A stretch of DNA of 64,000 nt, from NCBI RefSeq assembly GCF_007678255.1, contig NZ_VEED01000001.1, positions 124,001 through 188,000 of the forward strand, written 5' to 3'. Below, piece by piece: positions 61,817 to 64,000 of this stretch. The notes beneath the pieces were generated by a model. It had not been told where the DNA came from. It made no database searches and was given only the letters and a program-made list of their open reading frames with translations. Source of the stretch: Bacillus sp. X1(2014) (GTDB lineage: Bacteria; Bacillota; Bacilli; Bacillales_B; DSM-18226). A program made the position numbers and the translations under genes. How positions within the stretch are numbered: the first letter of the stretch is position 1; every line of letters starts with the position of its first letter.

Positions 61817-61955
61817 GTACTTCCCCTGCCAATTTCAAAAGATTAAAAAAGAGCACGTGCTTGTACTCTAAGTAAAACAACTTCAATTAGGATTATATAC
61901 GAAATGTACCATAAAATTCCTAAATCATGGTGATTATTTTTTATTGACTAAGATT

Positions 61956-61992
61956 AAAGAAGAAAAGGTGTAAGACGGAAATCTCACACCTT
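61956..61992 (-). terminator. Terminator of tatA
   Basis: AAGGTGTGAGA/TCTTACACCTT stem with a 6-nt loop followed by TTCTTCTTT on the minus strand; overlaps the tatA stop. Confidence 0.75.
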
Positions 61993-62185
61993 ATTTAGTC
62001 AAGTTTTTCTTTTCTTCATCAATGTCTTTCATGACATCATCTGTAAGTTCACGTGTGGACTTTTTAAATTCCTTTAAGGTTTGTCCGAACGCACGGCCGA
62101 TTTCTGGAAGTTTCTTAGGTCCGAATATAATTAATGCAAGTGTTAAAATCAAAATCAATCCGGGTACTCCGATATTAGAAAACAT
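61991..62185 (-). CDS. tatA: Twin-arginine translocase pore subunit TatA
   Basis: 64 aa; N-terminal hydrophobic helix ([15 protein letters not shown]), [11 protein letters not shown] hinge and amphipathic helix [20 protein letters not shown]. Forms the pore with TatC. Which Bacillus paralogue (Ad/Ay/Ac) it matches is not clear, although the pairing with tatC suggests the Ay type. Confidence 0.95.
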   Translation of the reverse strand: MFSNIGVPGLILILTLALIIFGPKKLPEIGRAFGQTLKEFKKSTRELTDDVMKDIDEEKKNLTK

Positions 62186-62397
62186 GGATGTACATCCCCT
62201 TTAATTGTTTATTATTGCTACTATGATTATATTACCAAAAATCCTTTTTAGGTAATTTATCATCAATAATTCATAGTAATTTCACAATATCTACTTAGAG
62301 CAATATCTTTATGATATTTAGTATTGCTTAACACATTATAAATTACTACTGATAATTTAACAATTACAACTTCATGAAGTCAATGATAAATTATTAA
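62186..62397. other. AT-rich intergenic region between tatA and dfrA
   Basis: 212 bp with no convincing ORF, hairpin or operator; several TATAAT-like hexamers are expected by chance at this composition. The tatA ribosome site AAGGGG is at its left end. Confidence 0.6.
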
Positions 62398-62892
62398 TTA
62401 CACATTAGACTTTCTATCATAAATTCTAAACTCATAATCATACGGATTTTTATCATCTCTAGGGCCTTTTTCATTAGACACTAGTTCCCAATCGCTTGAA
62501 TCAAATTCAGGAAAGAACGTGTCGCCTGCAAATTCATCATGAATATGTGTAATGTAAAGACGATCCACGAAGGCAAATGTCTCTTTGAATATTTCTGCTC
62601 CGCCAATTACAAAGATTTCATCGTTTTGCTTCTGGCAATACGTGACAAAATTTTCAACCGAGGTAAAAACTGTACAATTTTCACTACGATAATCAGCTTG
62701 GCGAGTGATGACAATATTCTCTCTGCCTGGAAGAACTCGGCCAATGGATTCATGCGTTTTTCTTCCCATCGCAATCGGATGACCCATGGTAACCCGCTTA
62801 AAGAACTTTAAATCCTCGGGTAAATGCCAAGGCAGTTGATTATCTTTCCCAATTACTCTATTTTCGTCCATCGCGACAATAAAGGAAATCAT
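62398..62892 (-). CDS. dfrA: Dihydrofolate reductase
   Basis: 164 aa. Motifs: [22 protein letters not shown] (substrate/NADPH loop, Asp at 27), GRKTHESIG and [10 protein letters not shown]. Regenerates tetrahydrofolate used by ThyA, whose gene overlaps it by 4 nt, so this is the thyA-dfrA operon. No substitutions recognisable as trimethoprim resistance can be judged without comparison. Confidence 0.96.
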   Translation of the reverse strand: MISFIVAMDENRVIGKDNQLPWHLPEDLKFFKRVTMGHPIAMGRKTHESIGRVLPGRENIVITRQADYRSENCTVFTSVENFVTYCQKQNDEIFVIGGAEIFKETFAFVDRLYITHIHDEFAGDTFFPEFDSSDWELVSNEKGPRDDKNPYDYEFRIYDRKSNV

Positions 62893-63683
62893 ACACTGAC
62901 CACTCCTTTAATATGGGGATGTGGGTCATACCCTTCAAGTGTAAAGTCTTCATACTCAAAAGAATAGATATCTTTAACGGACGGATTTATTTTGAGAACC
63001 GGCAAGGCACGAGGCTCTCTCCCCATTTGTAACTTTACTTGTTCGAGATGATTTTGATAAATATGAACATCACCGAATGTATGGATAAATTCGCCTGGTT
63101 CAAGGTCACATACCTGAGCAATCATCATCGTCAGAAGCGCATAGGATGCAATATTAAATGGGACGCCTAGAAAGACATCTGCTGAGCGTTGGTAAAGCTG
63201 ACAGGATAATTTACCGTCTGCCACGTAAAATTGGAACATGCAGTGGCACGGTGGCAGCGCCATGTTGTCAATTTCCGCCACATTCCAAGCATTAACCAGC
63301 AGTCTTCGTGAATTTGGATTTGTTTTGATTTGGTCGATGAGTTCGCTAATCTGATCAACAGTTTTACCGTCAGCCCCTGTCCATGAACGCCATTGGTGAC
63401 CATAAACAGGACCCAATTCTCCGTTTTCATCGGCCCATTCATTCCAAATACGAACACCATTCTCCTGTAAATATCGAACGTTAGTATCACCGTTTAAAAA
63501 CCAAAGTAGTTCAAAGATAATTGATTTTAAATGCAGCTTTTTCGTAGTCATGAGCGGAAACCCTTCCGCTAAATTAAATCTCATTTGATACCCGAAGGTA
63601 CTAATCGTTCCTGTACCTGTTCGGTCGCCCTTTACGTTTCCATTTTCAAGGACATGCTTACACAAATCTAAATATTGCTTCAC
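62889..63683 (-). CDS. thyA: Thymidylate synthase ThyA (ThyB type)
   Basis: 264 aa from GTG 63683, eight bases after AGGGAG; the longer ATG frame is rejected because this start gives the standard 264-aa class. Catalytic Cys in [28 protein letters not shown] and folate-binding HIYQNH. Makes dTMP from dUMP. Confidence 0.97.
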   Translation of the reverse strand: MKQYLDLCKHVLENGNVKGDRTGTGTISTFGYQMRFNLAEGFPLMTTKKLHLKSIIFELLWFLNGDTNVRYLQENGVRIWNEWADENGELGPVYGHQWRSWTGADGKTVDQISELIDQIKTNPNSRRLLVNAWNVAEIDNMALPPCHCMFQFYVADGKLSCQLYQRSADVFLGVPFNIASYALLTMMIAQVCDLEPGEFIHTFGDVHIYQNHLEQVKLQMGREPRALPVLKINPSVKDIYSFEYEDFTLEGYDPHPHIKGVVSV

Positions 63684-63723
63684 CCCGGACAACTCCCTTA
63701 ACTTCAATTCATCTTAATTTATT

Positions 63724-64000
63724 TTAGTGAAGGCTGGCTATAAATTCAAATGTTTTCGGTGCTTTCGTCCGTAATAGTTCTTTCGAATCAGCATTTAAAT
63801 AGTACATTGCAAAAGTCTCTGCAAAATATTCTTCTGGATATTGAAAATAACTGTTTCCCGGAAACAATTGTTCATGTTCCAATTCCAACATATTCAAAAA
63901 TTCTTTCGAACCACTAATTTCATTAAACACATAATGATCGATGGAATGTGCCAGTTCATGTAATTCCAAATTTATAGAGCCGTGGCCATGCCCTTTATCA
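63724..64000 (-). CDS. ATLF-like zinc metalloprotease, C-terminal part (incomplete)
   Basis: The open frame continues through the right edge of the window, so only about the last 90 residues are seen. GHGHGSINLELHELAHSID contains the HExxH zinc site (HELAH), and FAETFAMYYLNADSKELLR supplies the downstream Glu; this pattern is that of the anthrax lethal-factor C-terminal-like/PPEP proteases. In Bacilli such proteins are usually secreted. Signal peptide and substrate region lie outside the window. Confidence 0.8.
   Translation of the reverse strand, partial: DKGHGHGSINLELHELAHSIDHYVFNEISGSKEFLNMLELEHEQLFPGNSYFQYPEEYFAETFAMYYLNADSKELLRTKAPKTFEFIASLH

Noticed and set aside
1..64000. Prophage, IS element, CRISPR array or restriction/defence island
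   Set aside because: No integrase, transposase, phage structural gene, spaced repeat array, cas gene or methylase was seen.

Overview
The window is chromosomal DNA from an aerobic, endospore-forming, low-GC Firmicute of the family Bacillaceae. Gene content and order fit a Bacillus/Neobacillus/Mesobacillus-type genome, but the exact genus cannot be fixed from the sequence alone. The evidence is Shine-Dalgarno-driven genes (several with TTG or GTG starts), sigma-A promoters, a gerA-type spore germination operon, spo0M, YjcZ and YodL/YozD/YozE/YokU proteins, the kamA-yodPQRST spore lysine locus, ypmPQRS, and Ku/LigD repair. No prophage, IS element, CRISPR array, rRNA or canonical tRNA gene was seen. 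Two non-coding repeat elements of a kind I recall from Bacillaceae genomes are present.

Layout. 1-8.05 kb (minus): mnmH, then trpEGDCFBA behind a tryptophan T-box. 8.2-9.5 kb: an MFS exporter. 9.5-13.1 kb (minus): fruRKA with a CcpA cre inside its promoter. 13.3-15.8 kb: a GC-rich palindromic repeat, a DUF6509-like gene, YdjO-like and Csp cold-shock genes, and a nucleoside hydrolase. 15.9-18.7 kb: divergent ku and ligD (non-homologous end joining). 18.7-22.8 kb: dapF, a membrane protein, a patatin lipase and an amidohydrolase. 22.9-23.7 kb: a GNAT acetyltransferase behind an unusual structured leader with a tRNA-like T-arm. 23.7-28.5 kb: an SDR paralogue lacking its catalytic residues, an Hsp20-like protein, a FixH-like lipoprotein and a CobW GTPase. 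28.5-33.5 kb: CtpA/B protease, copZ, copA, deoD.

33.7-46.5 kb is a sporulation and lysine block whose order matches, as far as I recall, the B. subtilis deoD-yodL...yodT region: yodL, spo0M, a Ser/Thr kinase, an undetected small His/Ser/Lys-rich ORF, yozD, yodN, yozE, yokU, kamA (behind a perfect -24/-12 sigma-54 promoter), kamR, yodP, yodQ, yodR, yodS, yodT. KamA makes beta-lysine, YodP acetylates it, and YodQRST look like the catabolic branch.

46.6-64 kb: a KtrB/D potassium channel subunit, YjcZ, a DUF502 protein, msrAB, an RsgA-like GTPase behind an apparent leader-peptide attenuator, a DUF4397 protein, ypmS-ypmR-sco, a gerA-type operon, an MBL hydrolase behind a consensus FadR box, a DegV protein, ypmP, a truncated SinR-like remnant, tatC, tatA, dfrA, thyA, and a partial ATLF-like zinc protease that runs off the right edge.

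Most of the window is housekeeping or sporulation DNA. The best candidates for undescribed biology are regulatory RNAs (the GNAT leader, the RsgA-like attenuator, the csp attenuator, the mnmH promoter-terminator unit) and the small-ORF/kinase/spo0M operon.
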